Shown here piece by piece: positions 45,204 through 56,224 of a stretch of 64,000 nucleotides of DNA (the stretch's first letter is position 1; each line of letters begins with the position of its first letter). The position numbers and the translations under genes are program-made. The notes under the pieces were generated by a model. The model worked only from the letters and a program-made list of their open reading frames with translations. It was not told where the DNA came from and did no database searches. Source of the DNA: Lumbricus terrestris (lineage: Eukaryota > Annelida > Clitellata > Crassiclitellata > Lumbricidae); the NCBI GenBank assembly GCA_949752735.1, contig OX457037.1, positions 65,915,915 to 65,979,914 of the forward strand. The letters are read 5' to 3'.

Positions 45204-46083
45204 TAGGGCTGCCAACCGTCCCGGATTCGCCGGGACAGTCCCGGAATCGCCCTGTGCGTCCCGTGTCCCGGTTTGACCTCAAATTGTCCCGGAATTTGTG
45301 GTAGAAGAAATGTTGTCTTTTGCACACTAAACTCGGCAAGTTGTGTGATGATTTTTTGCATTCTGCGCTCAATTAAAGCCTAACGTTGTTGAGTGAGCAT
45401 CGAATGTTGGACAGTGCTGTTTTCAAGTCTTGAAAACTTTACAAACCACTTAGGGGCCGTCCATAAAGTACGTCACGCTATTTTTGACCATTTTTTACCC
45501 CCTCCCTCTGTCACAAACTGTCACAAATCTCGGACCCCCCTCCTAAAGTACGTCACACTTTCGGACAATTTTTTTTAAAACATAGGCATTTACCTAACCC
45601 TCCAAACCCTAGGATACTATCCCTAATCCCTCTGATAGTGACGTGTGCTCCTAAACGCTTTGATAGTGACCGGAAATCAACTTTTATCCCTCCAGGCCGG
45701 GTTTTAGACACGCCTGGCCGGGTCGGGTCGGATTTTAGGTACTAAGAACAAAAATATAATAAAGAATTTAAAAAATAAATGTGTGACGTCACACATGGCC
45801 TGACCCCCTGTCACAAACTGACACACTTTCTTACATCCCCCCTCGAGCGTGACGTACTTTATGGACGGCCCCTTACACTTAGTAACCTATTGTGTTCTAT
45901 TTACTGTTAGTCCGTTCCAATGCATTTTGAGAGGTGACGTGTTGATTTGTTTCATGACCACTTTTCATTTCTCTTAGCCTATGCAATATATGTGGACACA
46001 CTGGGTAGTGTAAATTGGTACAAATCTCTTATCTAGTGACTGCAGGCGTCCCGGAATGGCAAAATCAAGAGTTGGCAGCCCTA
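45204..46083. mobile_element. hAT-type element, TSD TTAGAAAC
   Basis: Ends TAGGGCTGCCAAC and GTTGGCAGCCCTA; perfect 8-bp duplication TTAGAAAC at 45196-45203 and 46084-46091. Contains a second, nested element. Another end of the same family is at about 53033-53130. Confidence 0.9.
45453..45872. mobile_element. PIF/Harbinger-like MITE nested in the hAT element
   Basis: Inverted ends GGGGCCGTCCATAAAGTACG and its reverse complement, flanked on both sides by TTA, the 3-bp target typical of PIF/Harbinger. 420 bp, non-coding; repeated TCACAAACTG phrases inside. Confidence 0.75.
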
Positions 46084-46091
46084 TTAGAAAC

Positions 46092-47084
46092 TGAAAAGAA
46101 ATAAGGCAAACTGGGTGTACGGGTGAGCCAAACAAAGCCATTATTTTCCCCATAGGCCTATGTAAGAATTTTTAACTCGTATTTCACAGACCTAAACGTA
46201 GGTCCTAATTCATATTTGCGCACAACAGCCAAAATTCACCAAAAAATAAATGACAAACAGAACAAAGCGTATGTTATTTTTAGTGAGTCCTCTTACTGTT
46301 TTTAACGATTAAAAAAACATACAATCAAAAGAGTTCAAAATGATTTTATTTATTCATATCTCAACTAATTGTTATTAAAATTAATTAACTTGCTACTGCC
46401 AGGTAAACATCAGGCCTGTCGTTTTTATTGAGAAACGAAACATGTTCCAACATGGCTGTACTTCACTGTACTATTATTTAGCAAGATGGCTACAGGGACC
46501 ACTTTACAATTTTTAGGGCTTGCGGGTGATTTCCGATTTTGAAGGAAAGCTTTACTATTTTGGATAGTGGCTTTATGATATACCGTAGGCAAGCATAGTA
46601 ACGCCGTGGATGGATCTATGTCTTGGACTCTGTACGGCTTAGAGAAAGCTAAGGAAAATTGGTTACTAAACTTTTAAGGTAGATTAGCTAGCAGTGGTTT
46701 GAATCACTTAAAACTCTTCTTATGTCATGTTTTGTTACATATTACATAGCTAAAACTGATTGAACATGAATGAAACACATGTGTAGAAGTCGACCCGACT
46801 GGGCGTGTGACGTTAGAAATACCCTACCTCAGTTAATGACTGCACAAGTCAGCGGGCCAACCTGTGGATTGACAGAACCTTGGTCCTAATATGTCTAGCC
46901 CACGCTGGTAACGACCGCACATAAAATATCTTTTACGCATGTGCTCTCAGCTAAAGCCACTTAAATTTAGGGGAAAACCAGCGTCATGCATCGTCCACGC
47001 AAGTTACGCCTAGGAATAGGCTAACTATGCCGTTTGCTGCGGTGTCTCCATGCATACCGCGGAAGGCCAACAGCTATAAATTTC
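46092..47084. other. Intron with decayed repeats
   Basis: The part at about 46330-46500 resembles the centre of the mariner-type palindrome at 49.6 kb (GATTTTATTTA, AATTGTTAT, TAGCAAGATGGC). The part at 46900-47040 is an inverted, diverged copy of the 370-bp unit at 13.65 kb (TAACGACCGCA, AGCGTCATGCATCGTC). Confidence 0.55.
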
Positions 47085-47200
47085 CCTGCGTTTTTTAAGT
47101 ATCTCAAATCCTACTTTTTAGCTGAGGCTGGGCTTGGAGCGCCTCTGAGTAGGTTTCTTGAAGAGGCGCTATATAAATTCTCGAAATGAATGAATGAATG
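47085..47200 (+). mobile_element. LINE/SINE 3' end with (GAAT)n tail
   Basis: GAGGCGCTATATAAATTCTC is followed by AATGAATGAATG, the same type of terminus as at 41.86 kb. Confidence 0.6.
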
Positions 47201-47778
47201 AGCTCTGTTGGGAATAGTTATGTCAAGAGTAGACTTTTTACACCTATGCCTAGTCACATGCATACGGACATAGTAGGCTAGTCTGCTCTTGCTCCTTCCT
47301 ACTCAATTAGTATTTATGTGAGTCCTCAAACAGACCCATTTACACGTAGAGCAGTAGCAACACTGAACCAGAACTCTGGAACATCCTCTGCTGTGAATTC
47401 AACAAATTCTTTTTGCTTCTACAAGCTTGTCTCTAGTCCACCGCATGTGCCTCAAGCTACTGTATCTGCTGCATTTAGACTTTCAAGTTCAAAATTAAAG
47501 ATCCGCTTTCAAGAGAACACTTTCTCTCTTCCATCAAATTCGTCGCTTTTCTGTTTCGGGCATCTCAAACAACCAAGAACAGCTCCCCTTTCTCATTCAC
47601 TGGTTTTGGCAATTGGATTTTGCCTCGCTCTTGTATAAAGGCAGATGCCCTGCTTCTAAGCAATCACCTCGATGATCACCTAGGAAGCAGCCGATATTTT
47701 TTAGCACAATTTTTATCACTGCGTAGCCTATCTGTGACACTGTCAATGTAGGCCTTATTCGTTTATTTATTTTATGTA
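47201..47778. other. Intron
   Basis: A 106-codon plus-strand frame at 47318 has no recognisable domain; nothing else supported. Confidence 0.35.
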
Positions 47779-49125
47779 CCGGTGTAAAGGTTTCAAATGA
47801 CCCCCTCCTAAACATTACCCCCGGTAACTTGAAACCGGTTTCAGATTACCCCCTAGGGGTAATTTGAAACCGGTTTCATCCTACCCCCCCCGGTTTCAGG
47901 TTACCCCCTCTGATTTCCGAATGAATTCCGTATATCCAACTTCCATTTCGCCTACAGAGAACCTTCATTCAGCTTCCATTTCTGAAGCGTCGTTTTCGTC
48001 AATCCAGCTTCCATTTCACCTACAGTTTGCATTCATCCAGCTTCCATTTCACCTACAGTTTGCATTCATCCCTCTTCTATTTCACCTACAGAGAATCTTC
48101 ATCCAGCTTCCATTTCACCCACAGTTTGCATTCATCCAGCTTCTATTTCACACACAAAGAACCTTCACCCAGCTTCCATTTCTCAAGCGTCGTTTTCGTC
48201 AATCCAGCTTCTATTTCACCTACAGAGAACCTTCATCCAGCTTCCATTTCACCTACAGAGAACATTCATCCAGCTTCTATTTCACCTGCTGAGAACCTTC
48301 ACCCAGCTTCCATTTCACCTATAGTTTGCATTCATCCAGCTTCCATTTCACCTACAGTTTGCATTCATCCCTCTTCTATTTGACCTACAGAGAATCTTCA
48401 TCCAGCTTCCATTTCACCTACATTTTGCATTCATCCAGCTTCTATTTCACATACAAAGAACCTTCGTCCAGCTTCCATTTCTCAAGCGTCGTTTTCGTCA
48501 ATCCAGCTTCAATTTCCCCTACAGAGAACCTTCATCCAGCTTCCATTTCATCTACAGAGGACCTTCATCCAGCTTCCATTTCACAAAAGTTGTCTTCGTC
48601 AATTCATTTAACTGAGTGTTAGACATCAAAAACTCAGAAGCTGGATTGACCAAAACAACGTTTGAGAAATGGAAGCTGGATGAAGGTTCTCTAGAGGTGA
48701 AATAGAACCTGAATTGACGAAAATAAAGCTTGAGAAATGGAAGCTGGATGAAGTTTCTCTAGAGGTGAAAGAGAAGCTGGATGAAGGTTTTCTGTAGGTG
48801 AAATAGAAGCTGGGTTGACGAAAACAACGCTTGAGAAATGGAAGCTGGATTAAGGTTATCTGGTTGAGAAATGGAAGCTGGATGAAGGTTCTCTGGAGGT
48901 GAAATGGAAGCTGGATAAAGGTTCTCTAGAGGTGAAATAGAAGCTGGATGAATGTATTATATGGGGGTAACCTGAAACCGTATGGGGTAGGATGAAACCG
49001 GTTTGAGATTACCCCCGAGGGTAATTTGAAACCGGTTTCAGATTACTGGGGGGTAATCTGAAACCGGTTTCAAGTTACCGGGGGGGTAATGTTTAGGAGG
49101 GGGTAATTTGAAACCTTTACACCGG
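47779..49125. mobile_element. Palindromic foldback element, copy 3, with satellite interior
   Basis: CCGG-TGTAAAGG termini identical to the other copies, with CCGG on both sides. Instead of the usual loop the interior has about 700 bp of CATCCAGCTTCCATTTCACC-type units on the plus strand (47930-48610), then about 330 bp of the same unit inverted (48630-48960). The same minisatellite forms the 55-60.5 kb array. Confidence 0.85.
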
Positions 49126-49139
49126 TAATCATGTATCTA

Positions 49140-50291
49140 CAGGGTGCGCCAAAAAAGTAATCCCCTACGGCTTTTTGCCAATATCTTGATCAAAAATAGA
49201 AAATTTTCAAATCCAGTTTTACGGGCTTGAAGGTAATTCATATCTACGTACAATAGTTAAATTTCATAGCCATATGTGATATAGAACAAAAGTTATATCA
49301 CTTTTAGGGAGGCCACCCCCGTTTTTTGACGATTCAAAAACGCGACGCAACAAAAGTAAGAAAAAAACCAATTTAATTATTCTGGCCAATATCTTGGCAG
49401 GAAGTAAGAATTTTGAAATGAAATTTTACAGGCTAAAAGACAATTCATATCTACCCATGATGGCCAGATTTCAGCAAATTATTTCAAACAGAATAAAAGT
49501 TATGGCACTTTTAAAGGGGCCACCCACCGTTTTTTGACGATTCAAAGACGTAACGCAGCAAAAAAGGTAGCAAAAACACGATTTTATTTAGTCTCATCTC
49601 AAATAATTGTTATCAGATAGCCTTGATATTGCCAGATTATCATTATTATAACTATTTAAAAAAGGAACAGGGTACCAGCGTAGCTGCACGTCACTGAGAA
49701 GTCACTTAGCAAGATGACAATAAAATCGGTAAATAAGGAATCTGTCAGCTTAATCAACAGCTCCATCAAGAACTTTGCAAAGAGACTCAAAAGAAGTTTT
49801 GGCACTGGTGGTGAGCACATTGAGCACAAGTTGTGAAGCACTACCAAGTTCATTTGACAACAGTTATTTGAGATGAGACTTTTTGTTACTTTTTGTCGCG
49901 TTTCGTTTTTGAATTGTCAAAAACGGTGGGTGGCCTCACTAAAAGTGGTGTAACTTTTGTTGTGTTTGAAATATTTTGATGAAATCTGGCTATCATATGT
50001 AAATATGAATTGTCTTTGAACCTGTAAAATTTCATTTCGAAATTCTGGCCATGATATTGGCAAAAAACCTACTTTTTGTTGCGTTGCGTTTTTGAATCGT
50101 AAAAAAACGGTGGGTGACCTCACTAAAAGTGGTGTAACTTTTGTTGTGTTTGAAATATTTTTATGAAATCTGGCTATCATGTGTATATATATGAATTGTC
50201 TTTAAGACTATAAAGTTTCATTTAAAAATTCGTATGTTTGGCCAAGATATGGGCAAAAAACCGTAAGGGATTACTTTTTTGGCGCACCCTG
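49140..50291. mobile_element. Palindromic Tc1/mariner-type element, TA target
   Basis: Ends CAGGGTGCGCCAAAAAAGTA and the reverse complement, inside a TA dinucleotide on both sides. Each arm of about 400 bp contains two tandem units (TTTTTTGACGATTCAAA). The centre keeps a fragment reading SIKNFAKRLKRSFGTGGEHI then EHKL and a stop, which resembles the C-terminus of mariner-family transposases. Confidence 0.8.
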
Positions 50292-50445
50292 TAGATCTCT
50301 ACTTCGGCTGTGGTCTAGCCGTGTTTCTACGTTTGTGGCATCGTGTATGATGCTGCTGCCCTTTATTATTTTTAGTCATAAATGCTGTAACAGTGGACAG
50401 TGGTGGTTTTATTTCGTAAAGGATTTTTGTTACATTTGCTTTCAG

Positions 50446-51337
50446 GTGGACTGCCGGAGATGTACACACTGGGTGCAGTTTCAATTCAGGTTATCAGAAA
50501 ACAGAAGAAGATAAATTATGTGGATTGTCAATCTTAGACGAAACACTGTTTGTTGTAAGCGAAAAGAGTTCAGATGTTGAAGTTTATGACACATTGCATT
50601 TAAGTGCTAGTGATCTATGGCATTTGAAAGAATTAATTAATCCAAGAGACATTGGATCCTGCAGCAATAAGAAATGTCTCTACATCTTCGATTACAAAAC
50701 AGCTGAAGGTGATTCAAAAGAAATCTTGAGAGTTTGTTCAAATGGAACACTGATCAAGAAATGGTCAACAGGAGACGATAATGGAGTCTGTCTGTTACTT
50801 ATGAATCGAATGTAATTTTAACAGTTTTTGAGAAAAATAAATTAAACGAAAAATCAATATTCACCAGATGGAAAATTGATCCGAGAAATTAGTTTATCAT
50901 CGGACGAAGGTATTCGTCATCCATTGCATGCCATGAAATTGGCCAATGGTGATTTCGGGGTCAGTCATGGCTATTATGATGAAGACCTGCACAGAGTATG
51001 CAAGTTGGATGAAAATGGAACACTTAAAACGCCTTTTGGCGATAAGCCTGGTTTTACCACCGGACAAATGAAATGTCCATTCCATTTGTCGGTCGATGGA
51101 AAAGGATTCGTGCTGGTCCCTGATCGAGATAACAGTCGAGTTTTGTTATTGGATTCTGATTTGAAATTTAAGAGAGAAATTGTCTTAAGAGAGGAGGAGC
51201 ACGCATTGCGAGTTCCATAGAGGATTCTTCTGGATGAGTCAAATAACCGACTGTTGGTCTGCGATAACGAGAGAAGCAGAGAAAGGATTCTGAGTTTCGA
51301 CTTAAAAGACATTTTTGACATTAGAGTTCTACAATAG
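50446..51337 (+). pseudogene. NHL/TolB-like beta-propeller exon with frame lesions
   Basis: Acceptor TTTGCTTTCAG at 50445. In phase 1 it opens GLPEMYTLGAVSIQ, then the homologous frame switches near 50486 (GLSILDETLFVVSEKSSDVE, CLYIFDYK). It switches again near 50790 and 50855 (REISLSSDEGIRHPLHAMKL, FHLSVDGKGFVLVPDRDNSR). An in-frame TAG (51218-51220) comes next, and the last blade (RILLDESNNRLLVCDN) ends at a TAG at 51335-51337. Repeated blades with DxxNxRVLL patterns are typical of NHL/TolB-like six-bladed propellers, protein-interaction platforms. Phase and strand match the upstream coil exons, so it is the likely C-terminal cytoplasmic domain. At least three indels and one stop argue that this copy is dead. 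Confidence 0.65.
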
Positions 51338-52519
51338 CTTTAGTTACAAAAATAGGGCGGATGAGCAACATGCCCATGATATGTTAGGTTTCATGAGCAT
51401 TATTTTCCGTAACCTGACACACCGAATTCACACTTTAGTTGGAATAGTGTCTTTACTTGCTTTTCCGGATGAAAATGAAATACATAGTACTTTCACTTTC
51501 TCGCGTTCCATATGATTGGTCGTTATAAAAAACTTACTTTTTCGAAAGTTGATGAAAGGATTTTGTGTTTTAATATTTCGTGTAAATTATGTGGTTTCAT
51601 TGTTGCCTAAAGATGCATAGCTTCTTGGAGTCTTTTGATTTTATTCGACACTGAATATTCTTACATAACACCCGGAACTTGTCTCGTGGCCTAACAAAGC
51701 ACGCCGCATGCGTTTCTCAAACAGCATCCTTTTACTATAGACACGTCCGCTATGGTGTGTTGAACGGATGACATAAATTTCATGGCTTTCAGCATTCGTG
51801 CCTAATATGTAGGCTAGTAGCCTATTAAGCTGAGAATTTATCCAGGCCTATTGAGCTGAAACTTTAACGGATCCTTGTTCTCAAATGCCCTATGGCAAAT
51901 ATGGTTGTTTAGGCCTACTGTTATTTCATGCACACGGCCTGGTGTTATAATTATGTTGGCTGTGAAACGCGGAGCAAGCATGCTTGTGAGAGATATCCGT
52001 TTTCAGTTTTGTTCGCAAATTTGCATAGGGCTAACATCCTACCGGATTCTTTCTCGCGAATGCGCAGGAGTTGCCTCGAATTGCTAGTTCCGGCACAGAA
52101 CTCGTGCACGCAGGCCTACTGGTGGTGATAAAAAGGATCATACACATTAAAGTGAGGTAAGATTAATTGTAATCTATTTAAAATTTAGAAAATTTTCAAT
52201 ACAGAAGAGTCGCATAAATAAGCTTATTCAACGGCGCTAGGTCAAAAAATAGGCGTCCTTTCCGTGACCTCACGTAGCAACTCTCCAATATACCTATTCG
52301 GAGACGCTTCTAGCCTATCCAGACAAGGAAGAATATTGGCCTACTGTTGCATTATTGAACAAACGGATGACTTCGTTGTAGCAAGTGGCTCAAAGAAATC
52401 TTATTAGCCGCATATAGTTGTAAATTGTCGCAAATAAATTGGAAACTCACTGCAGAGAGAAAAAAATTTAACGTCTATCTGCTTTTTTGAACAATGACAC
52501 TAACCGGTAGGGTCTATGG
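51338..52519. other. Intergenic stretch
   Basis: No gene recognised; several AGGCCTA words. Confidence 0.4.
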
Positions 52520-53032
52520 GTGTCACGACAACTCGTCTACCGACAACTCGTCTAACGACAAGTCGTCGCCCTAGAATTATAATGCTCTATCATAGATTTT
52601 TACGAAACCGAGAAAAACGACTTCAAAGTTTGGACACTGTTTTAAGCCAAGAATTCTAAACTAGATTCTTTTGAAGGATAATATCATCATTTCTAGGTAC
52701 CCGCTGGTGATTTACTTACAAAAATAAGGTTTATTTTCATGAAAACAAGTGGGAAAATATAGAAAATAGCAAAAAAGTGCAAAAGTGCATGTTAGAGCAA
52801 TATAATTCCAAACGACAAAGTAGCCTACATGTAGTTGTAATAATGCTCTAAGTTAGACATGCAGCAGCGTTTATTTAATAACGTCCTGAGTATTATATTG
52901 CTCTATCATAGTTTTGTAACGTATTGTCCATTATTATTTGTCACGTATTATTGTTAATTACTTATTGCGACAATCATAATTATTGTGCATGTATTTGTAG
53001 ATAATTTTTTTTACAGAAAACATAGAAGCTAT

Positions 53033-53130
53033 AGGGCTGCCAACTTTTTATTTCACCATTCCGGAACAACCGTAGTCACTCGATGATAAATATGTCATTA
53101 GTACCAATTTACACAGTCTTTTATAATTAT
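53033..53130 (+). mobile_element. Single end of the TAGGGCTGCCAAC hAT family
   Basis: TAGGGCTGCCAACTTTTTATTT and GTACCAATTTACACA match the reverse complement of the right end of the element at 45204-46083. No partner end is visible. Confidence 0.7.
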
Positions 53131-53725
53131 ATATTCGTTAAAAAATTGGGGGAGTGTGCTACAAAAATTTTTCGGGGTTTCAATTTAGGGATTTCGTCTG
53201 CCAATAACATCGAACGTCACAAAAGGAGGAAAAAATTTGTAACCCACAGTTTTTTGTCCATCCCCCACTGTCACTTGTCATTGTACTCCCTGTAGCTGTT
53301 AGGAAATTCAGATACCACCACTACTTCGCCTAGTAGACATACTTTTCCTGATAGACAGCCCACCTTTACCAAAGACCTTTACGTCCTGTTGTTTTGACCC
53401 ACAATGGGGGGGCCGAAACCGGCGGATTAGCAGCTGCCAGTGATGACATAACAAGACCAAGGTACAACAACTGTAGTTTTCTGTGTTTTTGATATAGACT
53501 AAGCCTAACGTATGATTAAGTAACATGCAAGATTTTAATGGCAACATTTCATCAACAATTTGTTTATTTACAGCACATTAATTCAGAATTATGTTGCTTT
53601 TAATACAAGCGCTTTCATGATAAGTCTGCACTATATAATCTTCAGAGTTCAGTATTTCTTTGCACTAGGCCTAACTCAGCACGGTCCGAAGTTCAATGAT
53701 GAAGCATTTTGCCACTGAAAACTAT

Positions 53726-53980
53726 AATTCAGTAACGTTTTGCTGTAACATGACGAATCCAGCCTTGTGATTGGATGCCAATGATAGAGCATTTTAATAC
53801 TAACAAAGTCTATTCAGTAACGTTTTGCTGTAACATGACGAATCCAGCCTTGTGATTGGATGCCAATGATAGAGCATTTTAATACTAGCAAAGTCTATTC
53901 AGTAACGTTTTGCTGTAACATGACGAATCCAGCCTTGTGATTGGATGCCAATGATAGAGCATTATAATACTGAAAAAGTC
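53726..53980 (+). repeat. 85-bp tandem repeat, three units
   Basis: Units start at 53726, 53811 and 53896. Each carries CAGTAACGTTTTGCTGTAAC and CCAATGATAGAGCATTTTAA, nearly identical to each other. Confidence 0.95.
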
Positions 53981-54260
53981 TAGATTGGAAACAGTTTCTC
54001 AAGATAGAGCATTTAAATACTGACTTATAACTAAGAAACGACCTCTTCAATAAGCTAGCTTTTTTGTCCAATGATAGAGTAAATGCTCCACTGATGAAAT
54101 TGATACCAAACTCGATTTTTTCAAAAATTCATGATAGAGCATTATAATTCTCAGGCGACGAAGTGGTCTCCGGACAATTCGTCTACGACAACTGGTCTAC
54201 GACAACTGGTCTACGACAACTGGTCTACAGACAACTGGTCTACACACAACTCGTACACGA

Positions 54261-54506
54261 GAAAACGTTCATTGGGAATTCTTTAGTCAATGGCTGTTGC
54301 CGCTCAAAGAGAAACTGGATTGATTAAAAGAAGTCTTTATAAAGCGAAAATCGACTAATGAAACCCTCGATGCAAAACAGTAGACCGACGATATGAACGA
54401 ATTGATAAAAATAATGCTTATAAAGTTTATGATGGCATCACTAAATGATTGCGTTGCAGAATAAATCCAGTTTCTGTTTCATCATCATCATCATCAAAAT
54501 CCATGG
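54261..54506. other. Spacer with short (ATC)n tract
   Basis: An ATC run at about 54479-54495; otherwise featureless. Confidence 0.5.
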
Positions 54507-54966
54507 GTCAAACGCCCGTAGGTGTCCGACGCCACTCTCTGTCTGAGTCTGTCTCGCGTCATGCTGCCCAGCTTCAACCAGTCCGGTCAGCAGGTCCATA
54601 CCATTAACATCTTGGAGCAGCTGGACCACCTTGTCTGATTGAAGGGAATAATGGGAGAGAGGCACGAAGGACACCTGGGTCAATGCCCGTATGTGTCCCA
54701 CGCCCCCCCCCGACTCTCTCCACTGGTCTGTCCTGACTGGCCTGTGTGTATGTCAGCTCCACATCATGACACCTTGAAGCATCTGGGTCGCTATGTCACT
54801 TGTGCCGTGGGTTTTGGGGATTTCTATGGTCTTGTTCTTTTACTGCCAGCGTATCTCCACCCATCTGGCAAACCTTCCTCATTTTATCCGGGCTTAGGAC
54901 CGGCACAGGGAATTTGTTGGTTCCCTATGGCAGAGGATGGATGCAGTTTAACGTCGTGCCCAGGAC
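54507..54966 (+). repeat. Dispersed repeat, copy 2
   Basis: Partner of 14752-15212, same orientation and extent. The minisatellite begins immediately after it. Confidence 0.85.
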
Positions 54967-56224
54967 CACCTATATATAAAACCTTCATCTCGCTTCGATT
55001 TCAGAAATAAAGAAACCCTCATCCAGCTTCCATTTCTTTAGCGTTCTTCTAATTAATCCAGCTCTTATTTCAGATCTATAAACGCGTTAATCCAGCTTCC
55101 ATTTCAGATTAATAAATACACTCAACCAGCTTCCATTTCTTAAGCGTTTTTCGTCAATACCGCGTCTATTTCCGATATATTATACATTCATCCAGCTTCC
55201 ATTTCTTTAGCGTTTATCGTCAATTCCACTTCTATTTCAGATATATAAATATATTCATCCAGCTTCTATTTCAGATCAATAAAGACACTCATCCAGCTTC
55301 CATTTCTTAAGCGTTTTTCGTCAATTCCGCGTCTTTTTCAGGTATATAATAACTTCATCCAGCTTCCATTTCTTTAGCATTCTTCTCATTAATCCAGCTT
55401 CTATTTCAGATATATAAATACATTCATCCAGCTTCTATTTCAGATATATAAATATATTCATCCAGCTTCCATTTCTCAAGCGTTTCTCGTCAATTCCGCG
55501 TCTGTTTCAGGTATATAATAATTTCATCCAGCTTCCATTTCTTTATCATTCTTCTCATTAATCCATCTTCTATTTCCGATATATAAATACATTCATCCAG
55601 CTTCTATTTCAGATTAATAAAGACACTCATCCAGCTTCCATTTCTTAAGCGTTTTTCGTCAATTCCACTTCTATTTCAGGTATAAAATAACTTCATCCAG
55701 CTTCCATTTCTTTAGCGTTTATCGTCAATTCCACTTTTATTTCAGGTATATAATAACTTCATCCAGCTTCCATTTCTTTAGCAATCTTCTCATTAATCCA
55801 TCTTCTATTTCAAATATATAAATACATTCAGCCAGCTTCTATTTCAGATTAATAAAGACACTCATCCAGCTTCCATTTCTTAAGCGTTTTTCGTCAATTC
55901 CACTTCTATTTCAGGTATAAAATAACTTCATCCAGCTTCCATTTCTTTAGCGTTTATCGTCAATTCCACTTCTATTTCAGGTATATAATAACTTCATCCA
56001 GCTTCAATTTCTTTAGCAATCTTCTCATTAATATAGCTTCTATTTCAAATATATAAATACATTCATCCAGCTTCTATTTCAGATTAATAAAGACACTCAT
56101 CCGGCTTCCATTTCTTAAGCGTTTCTCGTCAATTCCACTTCTATTTCAGGTATAAAATAACTTCATCCAGCTTCCATTTCTTTAGCGTTTATCGTCAATT
56201 CCACTTCTATTTCAGGTATAAAAT

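Larger units (their letters stand above)
52520..54260. mobile_element. Element with subterminal ATGATAGAGCAT repeats
   Basis: The left end has 15-bp units (CGACAACTCGTCTAC) and the right end five CGACAACTGGTCTA-type units. Just inside, AATTATAATGCTCTATCAT on the left is inverted as ATGATAGAGCATTATAATT on the right. ATGATAGAGCAT recurs many times between. The interior has three 85-bp tandem units (53726-53980). No transposase. Boundaries approximate. Confidence 0.7.

Noticed and set aside
47864..48622. Overlapping frames of 98-142 codons with repeats
   Set aside because: They follow the minisatellite unit inside a palindromic element; serine/phenylalanine repeats are a result of the repeat.
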